Part shown: positions 8,747 through 17,628 of the stretch, piece by piece
Position numbering within the stretch: position 1 is the stretch's first letter
How the letters are laid out: each line of letters begins with the position of its first letter
Origin: JBHGBM01 sp041946965
GTDB lineage: Bacteria; Acidobacteriota; Terriglobia; Bryobacterales; Bryobacteraceae
Assembly (NCBI GenBank): GCA_041946965.1
Contig: JBHGBM010000040.1
Location: 1-45,093, forward strand
Reading direction: 5' to 3'
Length of the DNA stretch: 45,093 bases
Position numbers and translations under genes: made by a program
Notes under the pieces: model-generated
Told to the model about the DNA's origin: nothing
Seen by the model: the letters and a program-made list of their open reading frames with translations, nothing else
Databases searched by the model: none

Positions 8747-9514
8747 CTACCGGCACGCCGCCGCCCCCTTGCGGCACATCGTATTGCCGTTGAAGCTGAA
8801 GCAGCCCTGATCCACTTGCCGGTAGCTCACCTCGGATTGCCTGCCGCCGTTGTAGGACAGCCGGATCCGCCCCTGGCGCGCATCGCCCTGGATGCTCCAG
8901 TTGCCCTGGGATCCGCCCTGGCTGGCGGTCCCCCACGCCATCGTCTGGTTGCCCAGACTGTCGCGCGAGGTTCCCGAGTAACTGGATTCGGATTGCTCGC
9001 TAAAGGTCCCGCCGGGACACAGCGTCAGGCTCCTTTCCGTGCTTCCCGAAAAGCCCCAGTAGCTGCCCGCGAATTGGGCCATCAATCCCGGATCGCTCGG
9101 GCCCGCAGGCGGCGCGGTCGAGCCTCCCGCCGCTCCCGCGGCGGCGCTCGCCAGCCGCTGGATGTCCTCGGTCTTGAGGTACCGCATGGTGCCGTCCTTC
9201 GCGCTCAAGTCGATGTCCAGGCGCAAGTCTTTCGCCTTCAGAAACGCTTCCACCTTCAACTCGTTCGCCTGTACGATGTACTGGCCCGGCTTCAGGTTCT
9301 CGAACTTGTAGCGCCCGGTAAAGCCCGTCCGAACGCTGTCGAGGACCTTCCCCGTCTCGCCATCGAGCAGCTTCACCGTGACCCCCGACGCTGCTTCGGT
9401 CGAGGACCGCCCGATATAGCCCGAAATTTTGAAGCTGTCCTTGGCGGCGTGGGCCGCCGCAACCCCGAGCATGACAGTGACGAGCACCGTAACCCGGCTC
9501 TTATTGGAATTCAT
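8747..9514 (-). CDS. secreted protein with carboxypeptidase-regulatory/SdrD-like beta domain
   Basis: A 255-aa exported protein of unknown role. A signal peptide (about residues 1-23, ending AAAHAA) is followed by a beta-sandwich domain at about 27-95 (KISGYIGRSS, VKLLDGETGKVLDSVRTG, then GRYKFENLKPGQYIVQA) of the carboxypeptidase-regulatory-like type. A low-complexity Ala/Gly/Pro linker follows at about 125-145. The C-terminal part, about 145-255 (GSYWGFSGSTERSLTLCPGGTF, ending in a Cys-containing segment), looks like a small beta-barrel with three Cys. The ATG at 9514 was chosen over an upstream in-frame start because it gives a proper signal peptide and follows a GGAGAGGTGG ribosome site. 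A TTCGAT-17-TACACT promoter (9552-9580, minus) and an intrinsic terminator (8713-8729) make it a monocistronic unit. Confidence 0.85.
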   Translation of the reverse strand: MNSNKSRVTVLVTVMLGVAAAHAAKDSFKISGYIGRSSTEAASGVTVKLLDGETGKVLDSVRTGFTGRYKFENLKPGQYIVQANELKVEAFLKAKDLRLDIDLSAKDGTMRYLKTEDIQRLASAAAGAAGGSTAPPAGPSDPGLMAQFAGSYWGFSGSTERSLTLCPGGTFSEQSESSYSGTSRDSLGNQTMAWGTASQGGSQGNWSIQGDARQGRIRLSYNGGRQSEVSYRQVDQGCFSFNGNTMCRKGAAACR

Positions 9515-9551
9515 AGGCACCGTCCACCTCTCCCAGGATTCTTCACGGTTA

Positions 9552-9580
9552 AGTGTAGTCCAGTTTCTCACGGGATCGAA
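9552..9580 (-). promoter_or_regulatory. probable sigma70-type promoter of the 8747-9514 gene
   Basis: On the minus strand, TTCGAT (9580-9575) and TACACT (9557-9552) are separated by 17 nt, placing the start about 30 nt before the ATG at 9514. Confidence 0.5.
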
Positions 9581-9661
9581 GTTCAATCTCGCGGGAGAAT
9601 TCCAGGGAGGCAGTACTCTGTGTATGTACTGTTTCGCACATCCACTAGTACACCGGTTCTG

Positions 9662-9690
9662 TTGACCGCCGGTGCAATTAGGGCTAGACT
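9662..9690 (+). promoter_or_regulatory. probable sigma70-type promoter of the 9836 gene
   Basis: TTGACC (9662-9667) and TAGACT (9685-9690) with an exact 17-nt spacer. The start near 9697 leaves an unusually long leader of about 139 nt before the ATG at 9836. The 321-nt stretch 9515-9835 holds this promoter, the divergent one at 9552-9580 and this leader, but no other gene that I can see. Confidence 0.65.
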
Positions 9691-9835
9691 GCCTCCGGTC
9701 AAAGGCCCCACGGCGTAGGTTACAGTGCGGCGCTTGGCTCAAACAAGACTCAGGGAGCGTGACGCGCCACCCGGGATGGCCCCGCGCGGCCCCTCGACCC
9801 GGCCAACACCTTTTCGTTCAGGAGGCGTTACAAAG

Positions 9836-10303
9836 ATGAAGAAATTCGTGTGTATCTTGGCGCTGGCGCTCTTGGTGGCCATGAGCAACCTGCCGGCGCA
9901 AACCTTGTCCGAACTTCAGGCCCAGGCTGCGTTTCAGGTGCAGCTCTGGAGCGCCGACGGCTCCATTCAGTACTGCGACTACCTGGTAATTTCCATCATC
10001 AACACCGTCTGGATCAGCGGCAACCACGGCGGCTGCGTCAGTGGGCTGGTTAGCGGGAACGTCGGCGCGTTCTTTATGATGGCGCCGTTCGGCCAGACTC
10101 CGGCCATAGGCGGAAACGCGAATACGACGGGCTTCGCCCCCGGTTCCCACTTCTTCCTTATGGACTTCACAGCCAAGAAGTGGGTGCTGTACCACAACGA
10201 CGGCGCCGGCATGCAGTTGGTGAACCAAGGGATCATTAAGTATGCCGCGCCGCCAGCGAGCGTAGTGTTTATCGCGGGACCGAGCAGCCATACGAAGAAG
10301 TAA
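9836..10303 (+). CDS. small secreted protein of unknown function
   Basis: A 155-aa protein with a clear signal peptide (MKKFVCILALALLVAMSNLPAQ). The mature part begins TLSELQAQAAFQVQLWSADGSI and is rich in aromatic residues, Gly and Asn, with two Cys (in QYCDYL and GGCVSG) that could form a disulfide. No known domain is recognised. The ATG at 9836 follows an AGGAGG ribosome site by about 12 nt; the frame is open further upstream but without a signal peptide. It lies 93 nt upstream of the secreted serine protease on the same strand, with a hairpin between them, so the two may be expressed together at different levels, perhaps as a secreted partner or inhibitor. That last point is speculation. 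Confidence 0.8.
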   Translation: MKKFVCILALALLVAMSNLPAQTLSELQAQAAFQVQLWSADGSIQYCDYLVISIINTVWISGNHGGCVSGLVSGNVGAFFMMAPFGQTPAIGGNANTTGFAPGSHFFLMDFTAKKWVLYHNDGAGMQLVNQGIIKYAAPPASVVFIAGPSSHTKK

Positions 10304-10334
10304 GCAAGGAAGAAGGCAACCGCTTGAAGCGTGG

Positions 10335-10359
10335 GGGGGCGGCGTAATCCGCCGGCCCC
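10335..10359 (+). terminator. GC-rich hairpin between two secreted-protein genes
   Basis: GGGGGCGGCG (10335-10344) and CGCCGGCCCC (10350-10359) pair at 9 of 10 positions with a 5-nt loop. It is followed by TCACTTTCC, not a true T-run, so partial termination or mRNA-end protection is more likely than full termination. Confidence 0.4.
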
Positions 10360-10396
10360 TCACTTTCCAAAGTTGGCAACCAGGAAGGAACCGATC

Positions 10397-11500
10397 ATGG
10401 TCAGGAAAACGTTGATATACGGAACTGTTTTGGTGTTCGCTTTGAGTTTCGCCGCGTCGCTGATGGCCGTGGATAAGCAACTCGCGGGTCAGGCCCAGAC
10501 GGCAGCGGCGGCCGCCGGTCCCCGCGACTGGCAACCCCGGCCCATTCCCATGGGAGTCTCCATCGGCAACACCCCCAGCCTCCCCTACATCTATGCGGGC
10601 ACGGCCGGGTTGCTGGTTCACTCGTTCAGCAATCCCTCACTGAAGTTCATTCTGAGCAACAACCACGTGCTGGGCGCTAAAGGGCCGAACCTCTGCCCCA
10701 ATACGGCCACCGTGGGCACGTGGTCTTTGCAGCCCGGAACCCTGGATATCGGGAACGACCCGGGCAACGACCCCTATTACGTCGCTGGGGTCGTGGCCGG
10801 CTTCCTTCCTTTGACGTCCGGGTACAACATAATCGACGCCGCGCTCTCGTTCACCACTACCTCGCTGGCTTCGTCCACCATCCTGGGCATCGGGCAGCCC
10901 GGCGCATCACTCGGATTCCCAAGCCCCGGCCAGGCGGTCATCAAGTCCGGGCGCACCACCGGGGTGACCAACGGCACCGTCGATAGCGTCAACGTGACCG
11001 TCACGGTCAACTACGGGTCGAGTTGCGGCACGTACACGTTCCTGGGACAGATCATGATCACTCCCGGCACGTTCTCCGCGGGCGGCGACTCGGGTTCCGC
11101 GATCCTGGACGCCGCGACGCGGTCTCCCGTGGGGCTGCTCTTCGCGGGCAGCTCCACGTACACGGTGGCCAACACCATGTATTGGGTCTACCGGATCTTC
11201 CGGGTCACCCACGATGCGCCCGGCGCGGCGATCGCCAGCACCGAGGATCTGGACCGGGCGCATGAGCTCTGGACTCGCACCGCCGACCCCCGCATCGCCC
11301 ACCTCAAGGAGGTTCAGGGCCGTCACGAGCGCGATCTGCTGAGCCGTCCGGGGGTTCACGCGGTCGGCATCGGCAAACACGAAAACGGCCGCGACTTCGT
11401 ATTGAAGGTCTACGGCCGCGGAGCCGCCGGCCTGCCGCCGCAGGTCGAAGGCGTGCCGGTTCGGATGGTCGATTCCGGCGGCCCCTTCACCGCCCGCTAG
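10397..11500 (+). CDS. secreted trypsin-like serine protease
   Basis: A 367-aa exported protease of chymotrypsin-like fold. The catalytic triad is readable: His90 in LSNNHVLG, Asp147 in YNIIDAAL, and Ser232 in GGDSGSAI. A signal peptide covers about residues 1-25 (LIYGTVLVFALSFAASLMA). The region around the active Ser (TPGTFSAGGDSGSAIL) and the wide His-to-Ser spacing resemble bacterial proteins related to plant NAL1-type proteases; this relation is from memory. After the protease domain, a short C-terminal domain (about 290-365) contains LSRPGVHAVGIGKHENGRDFVLKVY and LPPQVEGVPVRMV, probably a small alpha/beta add-on. The ATG at 10397 follows an AAGGAA ribosome site. A strong terminator follows at 11507-11534. 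Confidence 0.9.
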   Translation: MVRKTLIYGTVLVFALSFAASLMAVDKQLAGQAQTAAAAAGPRDWQPRPIPMGVSIGNTPSLPYIYAGTAGLLVHSFSNPSLKFILSNNHVLGAKGPNLCPNTATVGTWSLQPGTLDIGNDPGNDPYYVAGVVAGFLPLTSGYNIIDAALSFTTTSLASSTILGIGQPGASLGFPSPGQAVIKSGRTTGVTNGTVDSVNVTVTVNYGSSCGTYTFLGQIMITPGTFSAGGDSGSAILDAATRSPVGLLFAGSSTYTVANTMYWVYRIFRVTHDAPGAAIASTEDLDRAHELWTRTADPRIAHLKEVQGRHERDLLSRPGVHAVGIGKHENGRDFVLKVYGRGAAGLPPQVEGVPVRMVDSGGPFTAR

Positions 11501-11506
11501 AACATA

Positions 11507-11536
11507 GCCGGGGCGCGCCCCCGCCCCGGCTTTTCC
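11507..11536 (+). terminator. intrinsic terminator of the serine protease gene
   Basis: A perfect 9-bp stem, GCCGGGGCG (11507-11515) with CGCCCCGGC (11522-11530) and a 6-nt loop, is followed directly by TTTTCC. It sits 6 nt after the stop codon. Confidence 0.88.
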
Positions 11537-11617
11537 TCTTCCATCAAAAACTTCGTCCCTCCACGCCCCCGCCGGAATTCGCGGCTCCAAAACACACCCG
11601 TAGTGATATGCTGAATC

Positions 11618-11631
11618 CGGCCGCAAGGCCG
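11618..11631 (+). promoter_or_regulatory. leader hairpin with GNRA loop before the receptor
   Basis: CGGCC-GCAA-GGCCG is a 5-bp stem closed by a GNRA tetraloop, 24 nt before the ATG at 11656. It may shape the message leader; no known riboswitch is recognised. Confidence 0.3.
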
Positions 11632-11655
11632 AAAGAGAATTCAGATCCAGAAAGT

Positions 11656-14600
11656 ATGTTCATGCGACAACATCGGATCTCAGGGCTTTCCCGGAGTGTG
11701 ACAGCCGTTCTGGCGTTGACTCTGGCGATCGCCTGGGTGGGGCGGCCCGCCCGGGCGCAAGTGCTCTATGGAACCATGGTCGGCACTTGGAAGACCAGAC
11801 CGGAGGCGTGCTTCCCAACGCCCTGGTCACCGTCACCAACACCCTTACCGGCCAGGCGCGCGAGACCAGGACCGGCGAACGCGGCGACTTCCTGCTGCCC
11901 GACCTTCAGCCGGGAACTTATGAGGTTCGGGTGGCGCAATCCGGTTTCCGGACCTTCGCCAAGACCGGAGTGACCGTACCCATCAACGCCACCGTGCGCG
12001 TGGATGTGCGCATGCAGATCGGTGAAACCAGCGAAAGCGTCACCGTAACCGCCGGCGCGGCCGTCTTGCAGACCGACCGCTCCGACGTCAGCGCCGAGCT
12101 CGGAAAGAAGGAACTGACCGACCTGCCCGTGACCGGCTACCGCAACTACCAGTCGCTGTTCCGGCTGATCCCCGGCTTCACGCCGCCGCAGCATGCCCAC
12201 TCGATCGCCGGCAACCCGGCCCGGGCCCTCACCACCAACGTCAACGGCACCAGCTACAGCAACAACAACACGCGCGTGGACGGCGTCAGTCCCACGCACC
12301 TGTGGGTGCCGCACATCACCTTCATGGTGACCCCCATAGAAGCCATCGGCACGGTGAACGTGGTGACCAACAGCTATGACGCCGAGCAGGGCTTCGTGGG
12401 AGGCGCCTCCGTCAGCGTCGAGGTCAAGACCGGAACCAACGAGTTCCACGGCAGCGCCTTCAACCATCACACCAACAGCGCGCTGGCCGCCAAGAACTTC
12501 TTCTACCCCGTGGGGCAGAAGAAGGCCAAGAAGATCCTCAACCAGTTCGGGGGGACCGTAGGCGGCCCCGTGATCCGGAACAAGCTCTTCTTCTTTTACA
12601 GCTATGAGGCCATGCGGGAGCGCGAAAACTACTCGGCCTACACCACCATCGCCACCGCGGACCAGCGGGCCGGGGACTTCACGGCCTACGGCGTGCGCCT
12701 GTACGATCCCCTCACCGGCACTCCGGACGGCGGCTCGCGGACCCTGTTCCCCAACTCGGTGATCCCGGCCAGCCGCATTCACTCCATTTCGAAAAAGCTG
12801 ATCGACCTGCTCCCCGCGCCCAACCTGCCGGGTTACAGCACCAACTACTTCGCCTCGGCGCCGCTGATCTTCGACCGCACCAACATGGACCTCAAGGTGA
12901 ACTGGAACGTCTCCAGCCGCGGCAGCCTCTTCGGCCGCTACAGCCAGTTCAAATACTACGTCTACGACAACTTCCGTCTGGGGCAGGCGGGAGGTTCGGG
13001 TGTGGCCAGCATTTTCCCCGGCACCGACGAGGGCACGCCCCGCAATGCCGTCATCGGCGGAACCTATACGTTCACGCCCCGCTTCCTGATCGACGGGCAC
13101 GTGGGCTACAGCCGCCTGGTGCAGTTGGGGCACGACGACTTTTACGGCAAGAACATCGGGCTGGACGTGCTGGGGATTCCGGGCACCAACGGTCCCGATA
13201 TCAAGCAGAGCGGGTTTCCAGGTTTCTCCGTGAGCGGCTATGAGGCGATCGGGAACGCCATTACTTCCTCGCCGCGCTTCCGCTGGGACAACCAGTTTCA
13301 GTACGCGGCCAACGCCGCCTGGACCAAGGGCAGCCATAACCTGCGGTGGGGCCTGGACCTGTGGCGCCAGCACATGAACCGCTTCCAGCCCCAGTCCGGG
13401 TTCGGCCCGCGCGGCGGCTTCACGTTTGCCGGCGGCCCCACCACCATTCGGGGCGGCGCGGCTTCGAACCAGTTCAACGCCTGGGCGGCCTTCTTGCTCG
13501 GGCTCCCCACCAGCCTGGGTAAGAGCTTGCAGACCCTGAATCCGGCCGCCACGCGCGCCTGGGACCAGGGATTCTACTTCCGCGACCAGTGGCGCACCAC
13601 GCGCAACCTCACGCTCAACCTGGGGCTGCGCTACGAGTACTATCCAATGGTGACGCGCGACCATCGCGGTCTGGAGCGCTATGATGTCGAGACCGATAAA
13701 GTGTACGTGGGCGGTGTGGGCAGCGTACCCATGAACGCGGGGGTCTCGGTCAGCAAGAAACTCTTCGCACCGCGCATCGGCATCGCCTACCGGCTGGGTA
13801 CGAAATCGGTGATCCGCACGGGCTACGGAATCAGCATCGACCCATATTCCATCGCCCGCCCGCTTTTTGAGGCCTACCCCCTGGTCATCACCAGCACTTA
13901 CAGCGGCGACAACACCTACCAGCCGGCCGGCTCGCTCGAGAAAGGCATTCCGCCGATCCCCCCGCTCGACCTGGGGAACGGCGTCATCAGCCTTCCTTCC
14001 ACCATCGCGGACAACACCATCGACAAGAACTTCCGCCGCGGATACATCCAGTCGTTCAACTTCACGCTGCAAAGGGAACTGCGGGGCGGGTTCACCGCCC
14101 AGGCCGGGTACGTCGGCTCGCGCAGCATCAGCCAGACCAACTACCGCAACCTGAATGCCGCGCCGCCGGGCACCGGAGTGAACGGCCAGCCGCTGTTCAT
14201 CAGGTTCGGGCGCCGGGCCAATATCCTCCTGCACGACCCTTCGTGGAGTTCCAACTACAACTCCCTCCAGGCCAGGCTGGAGCGGCGTTTTGCGGGCGGC
14301 TGGCAGGCCACGGTGTCCTATACCTTCTCGAAGTCGCTGGCCAACGGCGGCGTGGGCGGCAACAGCGACACCAGCCTGTTTTTCAACACCCCCGAGGCTC
14401 TGAGCCGGAACCGCGGTCTCACCAGCTATGACCGCACTCACAACCTGCAAGTCTTCGCCATCGCCGAGTTGCCCTTCGGCAAGGACAAGCGCTGGGTGAA
14501 CACCGGCAGGTTAGGGCCGGCGCTGGCGGGCGGCTGGCAGATCAACACGGTGTTCGCCTCTTACAGCGGAAACCCATTCAGCGTAAGCTCAGCCGCCACA

Positions 14601-15008
14601 TCGCTGAACGCGCCCGGCAACAGCCAGGTGGCCGACCTGGTGAAGCCCAAAGTGGAGATCCTCGGCAACGTCGGCAAGGGATCTTCCTTCTTCGATCCGC
14701 TGGCCTTCCGCGCCGTCACCGACGTGCGCTTCGGCAACGCGGGGTTGAACATTCTGCGCGGCCCCGGCGTGGTTCAGCTCGATCTCGGGCTGTTCCGCGA
14801 GTTCCGCCTCACGGAGAAGGTGAAACTCCACTTCCGCTCCGAGGCATTCAACGTCAGCAACACGCCGCACTTCGGCAATCCCGGCGCCACCGTCTCCAGC
14901 ATGATCCTGAATGCGGACGGCAGCATCCGCTCGCTGGGCGGCTACACTGAAATCACCAGCGCCAGCGACCAGCGGGAGATCCGTTTCGCGCTGCGCTTGA
15001 GCTTCTGA
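11656..15008 (+). CDS. TonB-dependent receptor-like protein with an apparent frameshift near its N-terminus
   Basis: An Oar-like outer-membrane receptor of about 1117 aa if the reading frame is repaired. The first 43 codons from ATG 11656 give a signal peptide (LSRSVTAVLALTLAIAWVGRPARAQ) and the start of the carboxypeptidase-regulatory domain (VLYGTMVGT). The frame then breaks near 11785-11790 and continues one base out of phase as EDQTGGVLPNALVTVTN, the exact continuation expected for the domain. The plug contains VNGTSYSNNNTRVDGV and VEVKTGTNEFHGSAFN. The barrel contains VGGPVIRNKLFFFYSYE, and the protein ends REIRFALRLSF with the terminal Phe expected of an outer-membrane barrel. A TTG at 11787 could start the second frame, but the product would lack a signal peptide. 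It lies 5 nt before the BNR_4 gene, so it heads an operon with that gene and the MFS transporter. Confidence 0.85.
11785..11790 (+). other. site of apparent 1-nt deletion (frameshift)
   Basis: The sequence ACTTGG at 11785-11790 is where the signal-peptide frame and the main receptor frame meet. One extra base, for example ACTGTGG, would join GTMVGT to VEDQTGG and restore the domain. No slippery heptamer is seen here, so programmed frameshifting is unlikely. Confidence 0.75.
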
Positions 15009-15013
15009 CAACC

Positions 15014-16381
15014 ATGAAACTACGACTGATCGCGGCGGCCCCGCTGGTCTTCTCCGCGGCCGCTCAGCCCCTGCCCCGCGACACCGGATACCGCGGGATC
15101 TGGTATTACAACCAGCCCTCGAACGATCAATACGCCTACAAATACAGCGGCGGATTCGCCACCTACCCGCAGCAGCAATCGCCCATCGCCTGCTATGCCA
15201 AGGCGGCCAACAAGACGTTCTTCGTCTATGGCGGCACCGTGGAAGGCAAGCAGGAACTGCTCCACATGGTCTCTTACTACGACCATGCCACCGGGCAGGT
15301 GCCCCGTCCCAGGATCCTGCTCAACAAGAAGACCGAGGACGCGCACGACAACCCCGTGATGATCCTGGACGACGCCGGTTACATCTGGGTCTTCTCCAAC
15401 TCCCACGGCACATCGCGCGAGTCCTTCATTCACAAGAGCCGCAAGCCCTATTCGATTGACGAGTTCGAGCGCGTGTGGAGCGGCAATTTCTCTTACGGCC
15501 ACGCCCACTTCCTCCCCGGCCAGGGCTTCTTGTTCCCGCACACCCGGTACATGGACAAGGGCCGCAGCCTGTTCTGGATGACCAGCCGCGACGGGCGCCA
15601 GTGGAGCGAACCGCGGCCGCTGGCCCGCATCATCCAGGGCAACTACCAGATCACCTGCCGGCAGGGCTCGCGGGTCGCCACGGTGTTCAACTACCACCCC
15701 TCGCCCGGGGGCGTGAACAGCCGGACCAACCTTTACTACCTGGAAACCGCCGACATGGGCAAGACCTGGAAGACGGTGGACGGCAAGGTCATCCAGCCGC
15801 CGCTCACCCAGGTGAAGAACCCCGCGCTGGTCCACGACTACGAATCGGAGAAACTGCTGGCCTATCTCAAGACCGTGCAGATGGATGCCCAGGGCCACCC
15901 GGTTATCCTGTATCTCACCAGCAAAGGCTACGAGTCCGGGCCGGCCAACGATCCGCGCATCTGGTACACCGCGCGCTGGACCGGCAAACAGTGGGACATC
16001 CGGCGATTCACCACTTCCGACCACAACTACGACTTCGGTTCGCTCTATATCGAACCGGATGGCGCCTGGCGCGTCATCGCCCCCACCTTGCCCGGCCCGC
16101 AGCCCTACGGCACGGGCGGGGACATGGTGATGTGGATCAGCCGCGACCAGGGCCGCGGTTGGAAGGCCGTTAAGCAACTCACCCGCAACAGCCGCTTCAA
16201 CCACACCTACGCGCGCAAACCGGTCGACGCCCATCCCGGCTTTTACGCCCTGTGGGCCGACGGCGACCCGCTGAAGCCCTCGGACTCGGCTCTGTATTTC
16301 ACCGACCGCGAGGGGACGCACGTCTGGAGGCTGCCCGCCAGGATGGCGGGGGATTTCGCCAAACCTGAAATCGCCTGGTGA
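15014..16381 (+). CDS. secreted BNR_4-repeat beta-propeller protein, possible polysaccharide lyase
   Basis: A 455-aa protein with a signal peptide (MKLRLIAAAPLVFSAAAQ) and repeated beta-propeller blades. Recognisable segments are RGIWYYNQPS, DAHDNPVMILDDAGYIWVFSNSHG, SYGHAHFLPGQGFLFPHTRY, ITCRQGSRVATVFNYHP and TSDHNYDFGSLYIE. These match the BNR_4 family as I know it. Some BNR_4-like propellers are ulvan-type polysaccharide lyases, and the conserved His, Tyr and Arg residues here would allow such chemistry; this is an inference. It begins 5 nt after the receptor stop without its own ribosome site, and its stop overlaps the GTG of the MFS gene (GTGA), so all three genes are translationally coupled. 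It probably acts in the periplasm or outside the cell on the substrate whose products the transporter takes up. Confidence 0.85.
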   Translation: MKLRLIAAAPLVFSAAAQPLPRDTGYRGIWYYNQPSNDQYAYKYSGGFATYPQQQSPIACYAKAANKTFFVYGGTVEGKQELLHMVSYYDHATGQVPRPRILLNKKTEDAHDNPVMILDDAGYIWVFSNSHGTSRESFIHKSRKPYSIDEFERVWSGNFSYGHAHFLPGQGFLFPHTRYMDKGRSLFWMTSRDGRQWSEPRPLARIIQGNYQITCRQGSRVATVFNYHPSPGGVNSRTNLYYLETADMGKTWKTVDGKVIQPPLTQVKNPALVHDYESEKLLAYLKTVQMDAQGHPVILYLTSKGYESGPANDPRIWYTARWTGKQWDIRRFTTSDHNYDFGSLYIEPDGAWRVIAPTLPGPQPYGTGGDMVMWISRDQGRGWKAVKQLTRNSRFNHTYARKPVDAHPGFYALWADGDPLKPSDSALYFTDREGTHVWRLPARMAGDFAKPEIAW

Positions 16382-17628
16382 AGCGCGCCTTGGCACTCAA
16401 GTGGAGGATCGCGGCCATGCTGGCCGCGGCCGCCGCGCTCAACTACGCGGATCGCGCCGCCATCTCCAGCGTGCTGGCTCCGCTGCGCCACGACCTCGGC
16501 CTGAGCGACGTCGCTCTGGGTTCGCTCGGCAGCTTCTTTCTGTGGAGCTACAGCCTGGCCTCGCCCGTCTCCGGCGTGCTCGCGGACCGCTGCTCGCGCA
16601 GCCGCCTGGTGGCCATCAGCCTGGCGGCCTGGAGCCTGGTGACGATAGGCACGGGACTCGCCTCCGGGCTCGGCATGCTGCTCGCCATGCGTGTCCTGCT
16701 GGGCGTGTTCGAGAGCATGTACCTGCCCGCCGCCACCGCGCTGCTGGCGGCGCATCACCAAACCTCGACGCGCGGAACCGCCATGGGTCTGCACTCCGTG
16801 GGGTTGAATTTCGGGGTGGTGGCGGGCGGCACCTTCGCCGGCTACTTCGCGGACCGCTTCGGATGGCGTTCCGGCTTCTGGGTTTTGGGCGCCGCCGGAT
16901 TGCTGATCGCCGTGGCGGCGGCGCGCGTGTTGAGCGATGGGCCGTCCCGGCCCGGCGGGATGCCGCCCGCGCGGGTGCCGCTGAAAGCGGGGCTGTGGCG
17001 CCTCGCCCGCATCCCCTCCTACCTGATCCTGCTGGTCAAGGCCATGCTCGCCGGGATCGGGATCTGGATCTTTCTCACGTGGTTGCCCCTTTACTTCCGC
17101 GACGAATTCGGCATGAACCTGGCCGCCGCCGGATTCGCGGGCGCCTTTATGCTACAGGTTTCGACGGTGATCGGGATCGGCGCCGGCGGCTGGCTTTCGG
17201 ACCGCTTCGCGACGCGGCAACTGCGCAACCGGATGCTCTTTCAGAGCCTCACCTACCTGGCCGCCGCGCCGTTCCTGCTGCTGTTCATGGGGAAGCCGGG
17301 GTTCGCCACGGTCGCCTTCGCGGTCTCGCTGTTCAGCCTTCTCAGGGGGATGGGACAGTCCAACGAGAATCCCACGCTGTGCGACGTGGTTCCGCCGGAG
17401 CTGCGCTCCACGGCCATCGGGATCATGAACACCTGCGCCACCGCGGCGGGCGGCGCGGGTGTACTGCTGGCCGCCGTGATGAAGTCCGGCCTGGGACTGG
17501 CCACGGTGTTCGCCGCCATCTCGAGCGTGTTCGTTGTGGCGGGCCTTTTCCTGCTTGCCGGCTACCGCTTCTTCATGACGCGCGATATCGCCCGCGCCGC
17601 TCAGGGCAGCCTGACCTTGGCCAGATAG
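16378..17628 (+). CDS. MFS transporter, sugar-acid type (ACS-like)
   Basis: An inner-membrane transporter of 416 aa with about 12 hydrophobic segments. The N-terminal pattern ALNYADRAAISSVLAPLRHDLGLS is typical of anion:cation symporter members of the major facilitator superfamily, which include hexuronate and sialate carriers. The loop 2-3 motif is GVLADRCSRSRL, repeated in the second half as GGWLSDRFATRQLRNR, and the first half also has GYFADRFGWRSGFW. The start is GTG at 16378, overlapping the stop of the propeller gene by 4 nt. The 3' end overlaps the convergent propeller gene by 28 nt. The context with a BNR_4 protein and, on the other strand, an aldolase suggests uptake of a sugar acid; the exact substrate is not visible. 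Confidence 0.9.
   Translation: MKRALALKWRIAAMLAAAAALNYADRAAISSVLAPLRHDLGLSDVALGSLGSFFLWSYSLASPVSGVLADRCSRSRLVAISLAAWSLVTIGTGLASGLGMLLAMRVLLGVFESMYLPAATALLAAHHQTSTRGTAMGLHSVGLNFGVVAGGTFAGYFADRFGWRSGFWVLGAAGLLIAVAAARVLSDGPSRPGGMPPARVPLKAGLWRLARIPSYLILLVKAMLAGIGIWIFLTWLPLYFRDEFGMNLAAAGFAGAFMLQVSTVIGIGAGGWLSDRFATRQLRNRMLFQSLTYLAAAPFLLLFMGKPGFATVAFAVSLFSLLRGMGQSNENPTLCDVVPPELRSTAIGIMNTCATAAGGAGVLLAAVMKSGLGLATVFAAISSVFVVAGLFLLAGYRFFMTRDIARAAQGSLTLAR

Noticed and set aside
11785..11791. Programmed -1 frameshift in the receptor
   Set aside because: No X-XXY-YYZ slippery heptamer and no good downstream structure at the junction; a simple deletion is enough.
11766..14450. 894-codon minus-strand open frame
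   Set aside because: Antisense shadow of the receptor; composition is typical of shadow frames and the plus strand has clear plug and barrel motifs.
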